64,000 bases of DNA from contig OZ223471.1 of assembly GCA_965140775.1 (NCBI GenBank), positions 682,001-746,000 of the forward strand, read 5' to 3'. A model generated the notes under the pieces. The model searched no databases. It was given only the letters and a program-made list of their open reading frames with translations, and had not been told where the DNA came from. This document shows, piece after piece, positions 19,128 to 28,300 of the stretch (position 1 is the stretch's first letter; each line of letters starts with the position of its first letter). Position numbers and translations under genes: made by a program. The DNA is from UBA6244 sp965140775. GTDB taxonomy: Bacteria > Bacteroidota > Bacteroidia > Bacteroidales > F082.

Positions 19128-19259
19128 TATGGGTTTCCGGCTTTTGTTTCTTCATATGGCAGTTTATTTCATTCAAACGAAGATTCATGAATCCTATTTC
19201 ATTTTGCATGACGAAATATGCCATATTATCTTTATTTTTACCTCTTCAAATAACGGATA

Positions 19260-21560
19260 ATGAAACGTTTTTACTTATTACTGGTGATCCTGATGGTTCA
19301 GGTTTCTTCTCTCTTTTCACAAAGTTTGGCCGACACCCTCGATGTGTTGCATTACAACATTCATATTTACAACCTAAACATGTCGGACCATACGTTGGCC
19401 GGACAAACGGATGTTACCTGGGTCAACAAGCTGGGCGGTCATCACCGGGTACCACTTAATTTGCAGGCCTTGGAGGTTGATTCTGTGAGGATTGGGCAGG
19501 ATCTGTATTTCTTCGATCAGAATGGAAAAACCATGCACATATTGTTCACCGATCCGTTGGTGGCCAACGATACCCTCACCGCGCGCATTTACTATCATGG
19601 CGAACCCTTCCATGAGGACTGGGGTGGTTATCATTTTTCGGGCGATTATTCCTTTAATTTGGGGGTGGGTTTCGAATCCATTCCGCATAATTTGGGCAAA
19701 ACCTGGTTTCCGTGCGTGGACGATTTCACCGACAGGGCTACCTTTGATGTTTATGCCACCCTCGATACAGGAGTAACCGCCACCGGGGGTGGAACATTGG
19801 TAGATACAGTGAATCAGGGAAATGGAACCACCACCTGGCATTGGCAGATGATTCACGAATTGCCCACCTATCTGGTGTCGCTGGCCACAGGTCCCTATGT
19901 GCTTTATTCGGATAGTTATCAGGGAATGAACGAAAATATACCCATCGAAATATTTACCCGACCCGGCGATACCGGCAAAGTGGCAGGAAGTTTTGTCAAC
20001 CTGCATGCCATAATGGATTTTTTTGAGGCCCATTTCGGTCCTTATCCGTTCGAGAAGATCGGGTACACTTCTACGGCCATTGGTGCCATGGAACACGCCG
20101 GCAACATTTCATATCCTCATTTTGCCATCAATGGCAATACTTCCAACGAATCGCTTTACACCCATGAATTGTCGCATATGTGGTTTGGCAATAAAGTCAC
20201 TTGTTCGACGGCAGAAGATATGTGGCTCAACGAAGGCTGGGCTACTTTTTGCGAATTGTATTATCTGGAAGGGTTGTACTCGCACACGGCCTTTCTTGAT
20301 GCCATGCGTACCATGCACAAAGACGTGTTGCTGAAAGCACACGAAATTGACGGCGGATACTGGGCACTGAACAATATTCCGCAAAATGTAACCTACGGAA
20401 AAACAGCCTACGACAAGGGTGGAACTGTAGTGAATGCCTTGCGTGCTTATCTGGGTGATTCATTGTTTTTCGAATCGGTGAAAGCTTATCTAAACAACTT
20501 TGCTTATCAATCGGTTTCATCGGAGCAGATGCGTGATTTTTTTACTTCCTACACAGGTATCGACATGAGTGGGTTTTTCGATGCCTGGGTTTTTACCCCC
20601 GGAACACCGCATTTTTCCATTGATTCTTCCCGGGTTACACCTGAGGGAAACCAATTCAAGGTGGATATTTATTTACAACAGAAGTTTAAAGGTGCCGATT
20701 TCCTGGCTCAGGATGTGGTTGTTGAGGTAGGATTCATGGACGGGCACTTTCAATTTCAAACGGATACCGTACACTTTTCCGGAGCTGCCGGACATAGTGT
20801 GAAACTGTTGGATTTTAATCCCGTTGCCGTAATGATGGATCCATTCGAGACAGCCTGCGATGCCACAACCGACAGCTATAAAATATTCACCGAACCTCAG
20901 GAATATACCTATCCCGATTCCTATTTCAAACTGTATCTGGATGCATGTACCGATTCATCACTTTTGCGCGTAACCCACCATTGGGCAGCACCCGACACGC
21001 TGAAAACACCTGTGGAAGGCTTGCGTATTTCCAACTACCGTTATTGGCAAACCGAGGGCCTTCTGGATAACAGTTTTCAAGCCAGAGGAAGGTTTTATTT
21101 TAGTCAGGGAGGTTATCTGGATGGTGACTTAATTCAGTCGAGTGCGGATTCGGTGGTTATTTTGTACCGTGCCCATTCGTCGGACGAGTGGCAGATGGTG
21201 GATCAGGAGTTGGTTGGCACCTGGATGATTGGCTATATTTTTGTGAACGACCTGCAATTGGGCGAATACACGCTGGCTGTATGGGATAAGACCATTGTTT
21301 CGGCTGATGCGATTCCAGACCTTGAAAAGCAAATTCAGATTTATCCCAATCCTTCAAAGGGTGAGGTCACTTTTGTGTTTCCGGTACGTGGAAATTACCG
21401 GGTAGTGTTGACCAACGAAAATGGTTTTTCCGTTGGAGAATTTGAAGTTTCAGGAAAGGAAGCCAGATGGTCGCCTGAGTTCCCACAAAAGGGATTGATA
21501 TTGGTTTCGGTATTTAAAGGGAAGGAACTTTTAGAAACGAAAAAGGTTATTCTCCAGTAA
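19260..21560 (+). CDS. Secreted M1-family metallopeptidase with C-terminal sorting domain
   Basis: A 766-aa exported aminopeptidase-like enzyme. Signal peptide at residues 1-21; N-terminal beta domain to about 210; catalytic domain with the substrate motif GAMEH (275-279) and zinc site HELSH (302-306) plus E325, an exact HExxH-x18-E. GAMEH replaces the usual GAMEN, as in several Bacteroidota members. The last about 75 residues (IQIYPNPSKGEVTFVF onward) form a type IX secretion sorting domain, so it is probably exported to the surface. Monocistronic, convergent with the next gene. Confidence 0.94.
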   Translation: MKRFYLLLVILMVQVSSLFSQSLADTLDVLHYNIHIYNLNMSDHTLAGQTDVTWVNKLGGHHRVPLNLQALEVDSVRIGQDLYFFDQNGKTMHILFTDPLVANDTLTARIYYHGEPFHEDWGGYHFSGDYSFNLGVGFESIPHNLGKTWFPCVDDFTDRATFDVYATLDTGVTATGGGTLVDTVNQGNGTTTWHWQMIHELPTYLVSLATGPYVLYSDSYQGMNENIPIEIFTRPGDTGKVAGSFVNLHAIMDFFEAHFGPYPFEKIGYTSTAIGAMEHAGNISYPHFAINGNTSNESLYTHELSHMWFGNKVTCSTAEDMWLNEGWATFCELYYLEGLYSHTAFLDAMRTMHKDVLLKAHEIDGGYWALNNIPQNVTYGKTAYDKGGTVVNALRAYLGDSLFFESVKAYLNNFAYQSVSSEQMRDFFTSYTGIDMSGFFDAWVFTPGTPHFSIDSSRVTPEGNQFKVDIYLQQKFKGADFLAQDVVVEVGFMDGHFQFQTDTVHFSGAAGHSVKLLDFNPVAVMMDPFETACDATTDSYKIFTEPQEYTYPDSYFKLYLDACTDSSLLRVTHHWAAPDTLKTPVEGLRISNYRYWQTEGLLDNSFQARGRFYFSQGGYLDGDLIQSSADSVVILYRAHSSDEWQMVDQELVGTWMIGYIFVNDLQLGEYTLAVWDKTIVSADAIPDLEKQIQIYPNPSKGEVTFVFPVRGNYRVVLTNENGFSVGEFEVSGKEARWSPEFPQKGLILVSVFKGKELLETKKVILQ

Positions 21561-21565
21561 GTGGA

Positions 21566-21874
21566 CTAAGCCACCGTCAAATGATCTTCCTTAGCGTAAT
21601 GTTCTTCCAGGCGGAGGTGATGGCAGTTGGGGCAAATTTCGTGGGGTTCAAAAAACGTTTCGTTGCAGTTGGCACAGTGGTAGGTGGTTACATATCTTGT
21701 GACTTGCAAAAAATCGTCTGATTTAAAAATGGCAATAATTCCTGCAAATGGGGTTAAAAGAAGGCTGACGCTAAATGCCAACAGGAAACCCATCCTTTTT
21801 TTAAATGAAAACAGCGCAACAATTAAACAAAGCAATACATATCCGATAATAACCGTTATGAGCATAATCTGCAT
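21566..21874 (-). CDS. Small membrane protein with C-terminal zinc ribbon
   Basis: About 102 aa from the ATG at 21874 (a frame open further upstream to 21973 has no signal-like or conserved content). Two membrane helices (about residues 2-20 and 27-48) precede a zinc-ribbon-like region with two CxxC pairs, CANC and CPNC, separated by 12 residues, and several nearby His. It ends 5 nt from the convergent M1 peptidase stop. No family recognised; a membrane-tethered metal-binding or protein-interaction role is inference. Confidence 0.7.
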   Translation of the reverse strand: MQIMLITVIIGYVLLCLIVALFSFKKRMGFLLAFSVSLLLTPFAGIIAIFKSDDFLQVTRYVTTYHCANCNETFFEPHEICPNCHHLRLEEHYAKEDHLTVA

Positions 21875-22025
21875 TTTTTTGAAATATTTGCAAATGTCGT
21901 GCCTGTTAAAACAACCATCTGATGATAAGATGGTTAAACAAATCTGTTGAAAAATATGGAGGTAACTATCCACAATCGTATAGTTAAAAGACCGGGTGTG
22001 GCGCTACAATTGACACAGGTTTTAC

Positions 22026-22033
22026 TACTTTTG
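22026..22033 (+). promoter_or_regulatory. -7 box (TACTTTTG) very close to a start codon
   Basis: Perfect TAnnTTTG only 8 nt before the ATG at 22042, so the transcript would have almost no leader. Confidence 0.5.
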
Positions 22034-22041
22034 TCGGCTAA

Positions 22042-23253
22042 ATGAAAAAATCAACCATTGTTATCGGGGTATTTGTGACCATCTTTCTTGGTTTCATGAT
22101 GTATTCCTGTAATGAACCCATGGTTGAAAAAAAGCACGTGGTTGAGGTTCCCATTGATGTGGACTTATCCTTGATATCCCATCTTGACAGCACAATTATT
22201 TCTAAAAAAGCTGCCGAACTGGACAAGAAATTTGAGCACCTTAGAAAGATTACAGGGTTTAATGGGGCAGTGTTGTATGCTGAGAAGGGTCACGTGATTT
22301 TTAAAAAGGCTTATGGATACTCCGATGTGCGTAACCGGAAGGGTGACCTGTCCACCAGCAGTGCTTTTCAATTGGCTTCGGTTTCCAAGATGTTCACGGC
22401 CATGGCGGTCATGATTCTGAAAAATGAAGGAAAACTGGATTTTGATCAGGATATTCGTGCTTATCTACCCGATTTTCCCTACGAAGGCGTAACCCCCAGG
22501 TTGTTAATGACCCATCGTGCCGGTTTACCCCGCTACATGAGTCTGGCCTTGGATCATTGGTCGAATAAGAAAATTCCCATGGACAACGACGACATGTTCG
22601 ATCTGTTTGTTACCTACCATCCCGACATGTATTTCCGTCCCGATAACGGCTTTCACTACTGCAACTCCAATTACGCTATTTTGGCCAATGTGGTCGAAGC
22701 TGTTTCAAATCAACATTTTGAGGATTTTGTCGAACAGCATATTTTTAAGCCCTTACATATGGATAGCTCTTTTGTTTATAACATGCGCGGCGATACCATG
22801 GTGAGTACTTATGTCGAAAGGGGCACGCCGGGCTATTATCACCGGGGACGTCGTTGGCGTGAAATGGAGAACGATTACCTGAATGGGGTGATGGGCGACA
22901 AAAATATCTACACTTCGGTGGAAGATTTATACAAGTTCGACCGGGCGCTCGATCAGTTTACTATGGTTCCCGATTCCATTTTAAAACAAGCCTTTACCGG
23001 AGGAAGTCCCAAATACTGGAAGCGCAAGGATAACTATGGCTATGGTTGGCGCATCAAAGAGGATATGGACAGTGTGGCCTTTCATTTTGGCTGGTGGAAG
23101 GGCTTTCGCACCTTTTACATCCGCGACATGCGGCACCACAAAACACTCATCGTGTTGACCAACAAAGACAAGGGTCCCGGATCGGCCAATTTCTGGAACA
23201 TCATCAAAGCAGATACCTTGCCTTTGGGGCTTAAGTACGATTTGCTTGACTAA
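22042..23253 (+). CDS. Beta-lactamase-family serine hydrolase, probable lipoprotein
   Basis: A 403-aa protein of the class C beta-lactamase/D-alanyl-D-alanine-carboxypeptidase fold. A hydrophobic N-terminus ends in a cysteine (C23, context MMYSC) consistent with a lipoprotein. The nucleophile motif SxxK is S113-V-S-K116 (LASVSKMF); the tyrosine motif is YCN (HYCNSNY), and MTHRAGLP matches the family's HTSGLP loop. Members include peptidases and esterases of cell-wall or small substrates; which one is not clear. Monocistronic, convergent with rfaE2 (9 nt apart). Confidence 0.9.
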   Translation: MKKSTIVIGVFVTIFLGFMMYSCNEPMVEKKHVVEVPIDVDLSLISHLDSTIISKKAAELDKKFEHLRKITGFNGAVLYAEKGHVIFKKAYGYSDVRNRKGDLSTSSAFQLASVSKMFTAMAVMILKNEGKLDFDQDIRAYLPDFPYEGVTPRLLMTHRAGLPRYMSLALDHWSNKKIPMDNDDMFDLFVTYHPDMYFRPDNGFHYCNSNYAILANVVEAVSNQHFEDFVEQHIFKPLHMDSSFVYNMRGDTMVSTYVERGTPGYYHRGRRWREMENDYLNGVMGDKNIYTSVEDLYKFDRALDQFTMVPDSILKQAFTGGSPKYWKRKDNYGYGWRIKEDMDSVAFHFGWWKGFRTFYIRDMRHHKTLIVLTNKDKGPGSANFWNIIKADTLPLGLKYDLLD

Positions 23254-23262
23254 TAAACCAAG

Positions 23263-23757
23263 CTACACTCCCTTGATTTTATTTTCGATGGCTGTGGTGG
23301 AAAATCCTTCCAGGAAATCGATGGTTACAATTTCTCCGTTTTTGGCTTTTACAATATCGTAACCCACAATGTCTTCGGGACGATAGTCGCTACCTTTTAC
23401 CAGCACGTCAGGTTGAACCATTTTGATGAGTTCGTAGGGTGTATCCTCATCGAACAGCACCACGGCATCCACAAAAAACAGGGAAGCCAGGATGGTGGTT
23501 CGCGACAATTCGCCGGTAATGGGTCGGTTGCTGCCTTTGTTGAGTCGTTTTACGGAGTTGTCGGTGTTTACGCCTATCACCAGCACATCGCCCAAGTCTC
23601 TGGCTTTGCTTAAATAGTCAATGTGTCCCAGATGCAACAGGTCGAAGCAGCCATTGGTGAAAACAACTTTTTTGTTTTGAAATTCCCAGAAGGCCAATCG
23701 TTTCTGCAACGTATGGGTATCCAGCATTTTACTTTGAATGAGCTCCAGTTTTTTCAT
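23263..23757 (-). CDS. rfaE2: D-glycero-beta-D-manno-heptose 1-phosphate adenylyltransferase (RfaE2)
   Basis: A 164-aa nucleotidyltransferase. The motif FTNGCFDLLHLGHIDYLSKA has the HxGH nucleotide-binding signature, and NRPITGELSRTTILASL matches the RfaE/HldE C-terminal domain. It activates heptose phosphate with ATP for LPS core synthesis. It is a stand-alone domain, not the fused HldE, so the kinase must be encoded elsewhere. As drawn it overlaps the flippase-like gene by 29 nt; a second ATG at 23727 would remove the overlap. Confidence 0.92.
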   Translation of the reverse strand: MKKLELIQSKMLDTHTLQKRLAFWEFQNKKVVFTNGCFDLLHLGHIDYLSKARDLGDVLVIGVNTDNSVKRLNKGSNRPITGELSRTTILASLFFVDAVVLFDEDTPYELIKMVQPDVLVKGSDYRPEDIVGYDIVKAKNGEIVTIDFLEGFSTTAIENKIKGV

Positions 23758-24778
23758 TGAGTGGTTTTTGTGTTTTGGCCAACATGGTCAGGTAAAAGTA
23801 TCCAAAAGCACCTACGGATACATTGAGTATGGTTTGTCCGGCGTGCGTGATGGCAGCAAAAGAGCCGGCAGTGGCTCCGTTTATTTTGTACAATTCGAAA
23901 AGGATGGCCTTTACGATAAAATGATATGCCCCGATACCTCCCGGAACCGGCGCCACAATCCCCAAACTGCCGATGGACATAATGGTAAGCGCATCAATAA
24001 AGCTGAGGTGGCTGGTTTCGGGAAACATAAACAGCGGCAGATACACCATGCCGGCATAGGTTAACCAAATGAAAAAAGTATAGAGAATAAAAAGACCTTT
24101 TTCTTTAAGTTTGACAATGGTTTGAATGCCTTCCACGAGACCGCCGAAAAATGCCATGACTTTCCTGAAGAAGCCAAACCTGTTGAAATAACCTTGATTT
24201 TTGCGAACAAAATAGATGAGTCCGCCAAAAAAAATCACCATGGACACCAACACAAGCGCTGCCACGGTCAGGTTGGAAGTGCCGGAGTCCATCACATTGC
24301 CAAATAGTTGGGTAAGTAGGCCTTCGAGCATACTAAACTGAAAAGCGATTACCAAAATAATGATGGAAATTAAAATGACCAGATCAAAAAGCCTTTCGGA
24401 GATCACCGTTCCGAAAAGCGCGTTGAAGGGTATTTTTTCTTTTTTGGAGAGGATGCCGCAACGCATAAACTCACCCATACGCGGAACGGCCGTATTGGCC
24501 ATATATCCTACCATTACTGCAAAGAAAGTGGTGGAGGTACGTGTGCGATAACCCATGGAGTTAATGAGTAAATTCCAGCGCAATGCCCTGAAAATGTGAG
24601 ATATCAAGGCAACAACCAACGATAAAAACAACCAGGAATAATGGGCCGACAGGATGTCGTTCCACACTTCGCTCATATCCACCCTGCGAAAGCTGAGATA
24701 CAGAAGCACGATACCAAAACTCAAAAAGAAGAGGTACTGGATGACGCTGGATATTCTTTTACGCTGGATGGTTGTCAA
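23729..24778 (-). CDS. Lysylphosphatidylglycerol-synthetase-like/UPF0104 integral membrane protein
   Basis: A 349-aa protein with about eight membrane helices. Features of the family include an early RALRWNLLINSMGY segment, GYMANTAVPRMGEFMRCGIL and a late APVPGGIGAYHFIVKAIL segment. Members share the flippase half of MprF and are found next to lipid and glycan genes. The position between panD and rfaE2 suggests a lipid-linked or LPS-related substrate, but that is inference from neighbours. Seven nt separate it from panD. Confidence 0.88.
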   Translation of the reverse strand: MTTIQRKRISSVIQYLFFLSFGIVLLYLSFRRVDMSEVWNDILSAHYSWLFLSLVVALISHIFRALRWNLLINSMGYRTRTSTTFFAVMVGYMANTAVPRMGEFMRCGILSKKEKIPFNALFGTVISERLFDLVILISIIILVIAFQFSMLEGLLTQLFGNVMDSGTSNLTVAALVLVSMVIFFGGLIYFVRKNQGYFNRFGFFRKVMAFFGGLVEGIQTIVKLKEKGLFILYTFFIWLTYAGMVYLPLFMFPETSHLSFIDALTIMSIGSLGIVAPVPGGIGAYHFIVKAILFELYKINGATAGSFAAITHAGQTILNVSVGAFGYFYLTMLAKTQKPLNEKTGAHSK

Positions 24779-24784
24779 CTGAAT

Positions 24785-25129
24785 CTATATGTGGTTGAGG
24801 TTATCTGGGAAAATAATGGCAGGTTTAAACTGCTTGGCTTCTTCAAAGTCCATGGAGGCGTAGGACACGATGATAACCAAATCACCTTTCATGGCTTTTC
24901 GGGCAGCAGCTCCATTGAGGGAAATGGTTCCCGATCCGCGTTCACCTTTGATGACATAGGTAGCCAATCGTTCGCCATTGTTGATATTGAATATCTCAAC
25001 TTTTTCGTTCTCAATAAGATTGGCAGCATCCATCAGGTTTTCGTCGATGGCAATACTCCCCACATAGTTGAGGTCGGCCATGGTAATGGTAGCTCTGTGT
25101 ATTTTTGATTTTAGTACTTCGATATTCAT
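24785..25129 (-). CDS. panD: Aspartate 1-decarboxylase
   Basis: A 114-aa pyruvoyl enzyme of typical length. The self-cleavage site is the Gly-Ser in NYVGSIAIDE (about G24-S25), giving the pyruvoyl group on the alpha chain. It makes beta-alanine for pantothenate. Fully conserved stretches are GERGSGTISLNGAAARK and DLVIIVSYA. It follows panC on the same strand with a 42-nt gap that contains a -7 box. panB is 9 kb away on the other strand. Confidence 0.97.
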   Translation of the reverse strand: MNIEVLKSKIHRATITMADLNYVGSIAIDENLMDAANLIENEKVEIFNINNGERLATYVIKGERGSGTISLNGAAARKAMKGDLVIIVSYASMDFEEAKQFKPAIIFPDNLNHI

Positions 25130-25163
25130 GATCCAATGAATAAAATATTGGCTTAAACCGCTG

Positions 25164-25171
25164 CAAAATTA
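25164..25171 (-). promoter_or_regulatory. -7 box between panC and panD
   Basis: On the minus strand it reads TAATTTTG, 35 nt before the panD start and directly after the panC stop. It could give panD-flippase-rfaE2 a promoter separate from panC. Confidence 0.4.
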
Positions 25172-26014
25172 TTAAATAATTCGAATATTGTCGATTAATC
25201 TCACCTTACCAAGTTTCAGAGCCACGAAAGCCCTTGCCGAATCTGTGTTTTTCAGGCTTTTCAGAGGTTGAAGGGTGTGTCCGTCGGCAATTTGGAAGTA
25301 CTCGGTTGTAAAGGCCTCTATGCGATCCAATTGTGCTTTGCCCCATTTTTCCAATTCATCAGGGCTCATTTGAGGTGCTTTATCGGCAACCGATTTCAGT
25401 ATGCGGTAGATATGGGGAGCTATGGCACGTTCTTCGGGGGTGAGCCGAACGTTGCGCGAGCTCATGGCCAGGCCGTCGTTTTCGCGTACGATGTCGCACG
25501 GGAGAATGGCGATGGGGAAGTGTTCCTGTTCCACAAGTTGTTTTATTACAGCCAATTGCTGAAAATCTTTTTCTCCAAAATACGCTTTGTGTGGCTGTAC
25601 AATATTAAAAAGTCGTTTCACCACGATGGCTACTCCATTGAAATGACCCGGACGGAAGGCCCCCTCCATAACCCTTTCCAATGGGCCGAAATCAAAGGTT
25701 TCTGATGGAGGTTCGGGATACATTTCGGCATCCGATGGGGCAAATACAAAGTCGCAATTCACTGTTTTCAGCAGTTCCAAATCGCGGTCGAGTACGCGTG
25801 GATATTTTTTTAAATCTTCAGGATTGTTGAACTGGATGGGATTGACATAGATACTCACTGCCAGCAGATCGTTTTCCCTTTTTGCACGGCGCATGAGCTC
25901 CAGATGTCCTTCGTGGAGTGCGCCCATGGTAGGTACAAAACCGATGGTTTTCCCCTGAAGACGGGCTTCCACGACAAAGTCATGGGTTTGGCTTATTGTG
26001 TTGAAAACATGCAT
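25172..26014 (-). CDS. panC: Pantoate-beta-alanine ligase
   Basis: A 280-aa enzyme. I start at 26014 (MHVFNTISQTHDFV) because upstream in-frame sequence overlaps the end of the thioredoxin-like gene and has no PanC similarity. Motifs: FVPTMGALHEGHLELM (HxGH), YVNPIQFN, FGEKDFQQL and MSSRNVRLTPEERA, all typical of PanC. It condenses pantoate with beta-alanine using ATP. It follows the thioredoxin-like gene by 10 nt, so both share a promoter. Confidence 0.97.
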   Translation of the reverse strand: MHVFNTISQTHDFVVEARLQGKTIGFVPTMGALHEGHLELMRRAKRENDLLAVSIYVNPIQFNNPEDLKKYPRVLDRDLELLKTVNCDFVFAPSDAEMYPEPPSETFDFGPLERVMEGAFRPGHFNGVAIVVKRLFNIVQPHKAYFGEKDFQQLAVIKQLVEQEHFPIAILPCDIVRENDGLAMSSRNVRLTPEERAIAPHIYRILKSVADKAPQMSPDELEKWGKAQLDRIEAFTTEYFQIADGHTLQPLKSLKNTDSARAFVALKLGKVRLIDNIRII

Positions 26015-26024
26015 GTTGTACGAT

Positions 26025-26546
26025 TTAGGGTAAGGTGTTTTCGGAGATGATGGTGTACAGATCGCGCTCCAGGTTTTTATGGGGGCTTTCAACAATGCGT
26101 CCGATTTCCAGCCCGTTTCGATAGATGATGAAGGTGGGTACACGTTCGATGTTCAGGTCTTTAATGTCCACCAAAATGGCCGACTTATTCCGATCGACGC
26201 CAATTACTTTTACCCTTTTATCGTTGTATTGGCAGGCTTGTAAGATTTTATAAAAATGGGGCACTTGTTCTTTGCTGTCGCCACACCAGGTGGCAAAAAC
26301 GAGGGTAAATTCCACCTGATCGATCAGTGGAGTTAATTTTTCGATGTACTTTTTTTTCGGTTTGTAATTTTCCATGCCGGCTTTAAAAATTTCGCCAAAT
26401 TCTCCCTTTTCCAATCCGGTCTTGTTGCAATAGCCAATCATGACCTCCTTGTTTATTTGTGGGTCAAGGATTATTTTGTTGATGGTTTGTGCCGAAAGTT
26501 GATATCCAAGCATCATCATCAGCACCCAAATGCCTTTTTTTATCAT
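26025..26546 (-). CDS. Exported thioredoxin-fold protein with a single active-site cysteine
   Basis: A 173-aa protein with a signal peptide (residues 1-19, ending LSAQ). The thioredoxin-fold motif is W87-C-G-D-S91, so the resolving cysteine of a CxxC pair is replaced by serine. The pattern ATWCGDSKEQVPHF is common in Bacteroidota periplasmic thioredoxin-like proteins. A monothiol site suggests reduction or binding of a partner rather than ordinary dithiol exchange. It heads the panC operon with its own good promoter. Confidence 0.85.
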   Translation of the reverse strand: MIKKGIWVLMMMLGYQLSAQTINKIILDPQINKEVMIGYCNKTGLEKGEFGEIFKAGMENYKPKKKYIEKLTPLIDQVEFTLVFATWCGDSKEQVPHFYKILQACQYNDKRVKVIGVDRNKSAILVDIKDLNIERVPTFIIYRNGLEIGRIVESPHKNLERDLYTIISENTLP

Positions 26547-26569
26547 CTTGTTTCAATTGGTTGAACCTG

Positions 26570-26600
26570 CAAAAGTAGGACAATCCGCATAACTTGTCAA
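26570..26600 (-). promoter_or_regulatory. Promoter for the thioredoxin-panC operon
   Basis: On the minus strand: TTG (26600-26598), 20 nt spacer, TACTTTTG (26577-26570). Both elements of the Bacteroidota sigma factor consensus are present, 24 nt before the start codon. Confidence 0.7.
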
Positions 26601-26608
26601 CTGCATCT

Positions 26609-27775
26609 TTACTCAAACGCAGCAATTCCGGTGATGTCCAGACCAGTGATGAGCAGATGAATGTCGTGGGTACCCTCGTAAGTGATTACAGATTCGAGGT
26701 TCATCATGTGGCGCATGATGGGAAAATCGCCTGAAATGCCCATGGCACCTAGCATCTGGCGACTTTCGCGCGCCACCTTCAAAGCCATTTCCACATTGTT
26801 GCGCTTGGCCATGGAAATTTGTGCAGGGGTGGCTTTGTTGTTGTTTCGTAAAGTGCCCAGGCGCCAGGCAAGCAGCTGACCTTTGGTGATTTCTGTCAGC
26901 ATTTCGGCCAGCTTTTTTTGTTGCAACTGAAAAGAAGCGATGGGTTTGTTGAACTGTTTTCGCTCGAGCGAATATTTGAGGGCCGTATCGTAACACGACA
27001 TGGCAGCACCCAGTACGCCCCAGGCAATTCCGTATCGGGCGGAGTTGAGGCACATGAGCGGGCCTTTCAATCCTTTGACATTTGGCAGCAGGTTTTCTTT
27101 GGGAACTTTCACATTGTCGAACACCAACTCTCCAGTGAGTGACGCCCGCAGCGACCATTTGTTGAGGGTGTGCGGAGCAGTAAATCCCTCCATGCCTTTT
27201 TCCACCAGCAGCCCACGTACTATGCCTGATTCATCTTTTGCCCACACCACGGCAATGTCGGCAATGGGGGCATTGGTAATCCACATTTTGGAGCCGTTGA
27301 GCAAATAATGGTCGCCCACGTCCTGAATACGGGTGAGCATATGTCCGGGATCAGACCCATGGTTGGGTTCGGTAAGTCCGAATGCCCCCACCATGCTACC
27401 TGACGCCAGTTGGGGCAGGTATTTCAGCCGTTGGTCTTCGCTTCCGAATGCAAAAATGGGATACATCACCAGCGACGATTGTACCGAAGCTGCAGATCGG
27501 ATGGCCGAATCGCCCCGTTCCAGTTCCGTCATGATTAAGCCGTAGGACATTTGATCCAATCCCGCTCCGCCATATTTTTCGGGAATATAAGGGCCAAAAG
27601 CACCAATTTCGCCCATTTCTTTGATGAGATGAAGGGGGAATTCATGGCGTTGGGCGTAGTGGTCGATATCCGGGATAACGGCACGATCGACCCAATCGCG
27701 TATGGCCGTTTTAATCAACAGATGTTCGGGACTCAACAATTCATCTACACCAAAATAGTCGGGAGGATTATACAT
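26609..27775 (-). CDS. Acyl-CoA dehydrogenase, glutaryl-CoA dehydrogenase-like
   Basis: A 388-aa flavoprotein. I start at 27775 (MYNPPDYFGVDELL); further upstream sequence is non-conserved and overlaps the promoter region. It has the N-terminal helical, middle beta (FGLTEPNHGSDPGHMLTRI) and C-terminal helical (AERKQFNKPIASFQLQQ-like) domains. The catalytic glutamate is in YEGTHDIHLLITG, a form closest to glutaryl-CoA dehydrogenases, which oxidise and decarboxylate glutaryl-CoA in lysine/tryptophan breakdown. Whether it decarboxylates cannot be seen. Confidence 0.93.
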   Translation of the reverse strand: MYNPPDYFGVDELLSPEHLLIKTAIRDWVDRAVIPDIDHYAQRHEFPLHLIKEMGEIGAFGPYIPEKYGGAGLDQMSYGLIMTELERGDSAIRSAASVQSSLVMYPIFAFGSEDQRLKYLPQLASGSMVGAFGLTEPNHGSDPGHMLTRIQDVGDHYLLNGSKMWITNAPIADIAVVWAKDESGIVRGLLVEKGMEGFTAPHTLNKWSLRASLTGELVFDNVKVPKENLLPNVKGLKGPLMCLNSARYGIAWGVLGAAMSCYDTALKYSLERKQFNKPIASFQLQQKKLAEMLTEITKGQLLAWRLGTLRNNNKATPAQISMAKRNNVEMALKVARESRQMLGAMGISGDFPIMRHMMNLESVITYEGTHDIHLLITGLDITGIAAFE

Positions 27776-27798
27776 GGAAATGGTTTTTTTAAACGCCG

Positions 27799-27806
27799 CA
27801 AAAATA
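27799..27806 (-). promoter_or_regulatory. -7 box for acyl-CoA dehydrogenase
   Basis: On the minus strand reads TATTTTTG, 23 nt before the start codon at 27775. Confidence 0.45.
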
Positions 27807-27852
27807 CAAAGAAATTTGGTGACCAGCGGCCTGTGGTTTCTAACAGAATGCC

Positions 27853-27860
27853 TACCTTTG
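27853..27860 (+). promoter_or_regulatory. -7 box (TACCTTTG) for ridA
   Basis: Matches TAnnTTTG, 37 nt before the ridA ATG, divergent from the acyl-CoA dehydrogenase promoter 46 bp away. Confidence 0.5.
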
Positions 27861-27897
27861 AAGGAAAATTTTAGTTCACATAATAAAACCAAATAGC

Positions 27898-28281
27898 ATG
27901 AAAAAAGTCATTTTTACAGAAAACGCTCCCGCACCCATCGGCCCTTACAGTCAGGCCATCGAAAATAATGGTATGTTGTTTATTTCCGGGCAAGTACCCG
28001 TAGATCCTGCCACAGGAGCCATTGTGCCCGGAGGCGTAGCTGAGCAAACACAACAGGTGATGAAAAATATACTGGCCATTATGAAGGCAGCCGGTTTTGG
28101 CAACGACCTCACCAAAATCCTCAAGTGTACCATTTACCTCAGCGACATGTCGTTGTTTGTTCCCATGAACGAAGTATATGCCACCTATTTCCCCACCGAA
28201 CCCCCCGCCAGAGCAGCTTTTGCCGTAAAAGGGTTGCCCTTGGGTGCTTTGGTGGAAATTGAAGCTGTGGCTATGATGTAG
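27898..28281 (+). CDS. ridA: RidA-family reactive enamine/imine deaminase
   Basis: A 127-aa YjgF/YER057c/UK114 protein. Signature stretches are APAPIGPYSQAI, FISGQVPVDPATG and the C-terminal RAAFAVKGLPLGALVEIEAVA, which includes the arginine and glutamate that hold the substrate. It hydrolyses 2-aminoacrylate and related enamines released by PLP enzymes, protecting the cell. It stands alone, divergent from the acyl-CoA dehydrogenase, and is followed by a 520-bp stretch of palindromic repeats. Confidence 0.97.
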   Translation: MKKVIFTENAPAPIGPYSQAIENNGMLFISGQVPVDPATGAIVPGGVAEQTQQVMKNILAIMKAAGFGNDLTKILKCTIYLSDMSLFVPMNEVYATYFPTEPPARAAFAVKGLPLGALVEIEAVAMM

Positions 28282-28300
28282 GAGTTGAGTTGGAATCCTT

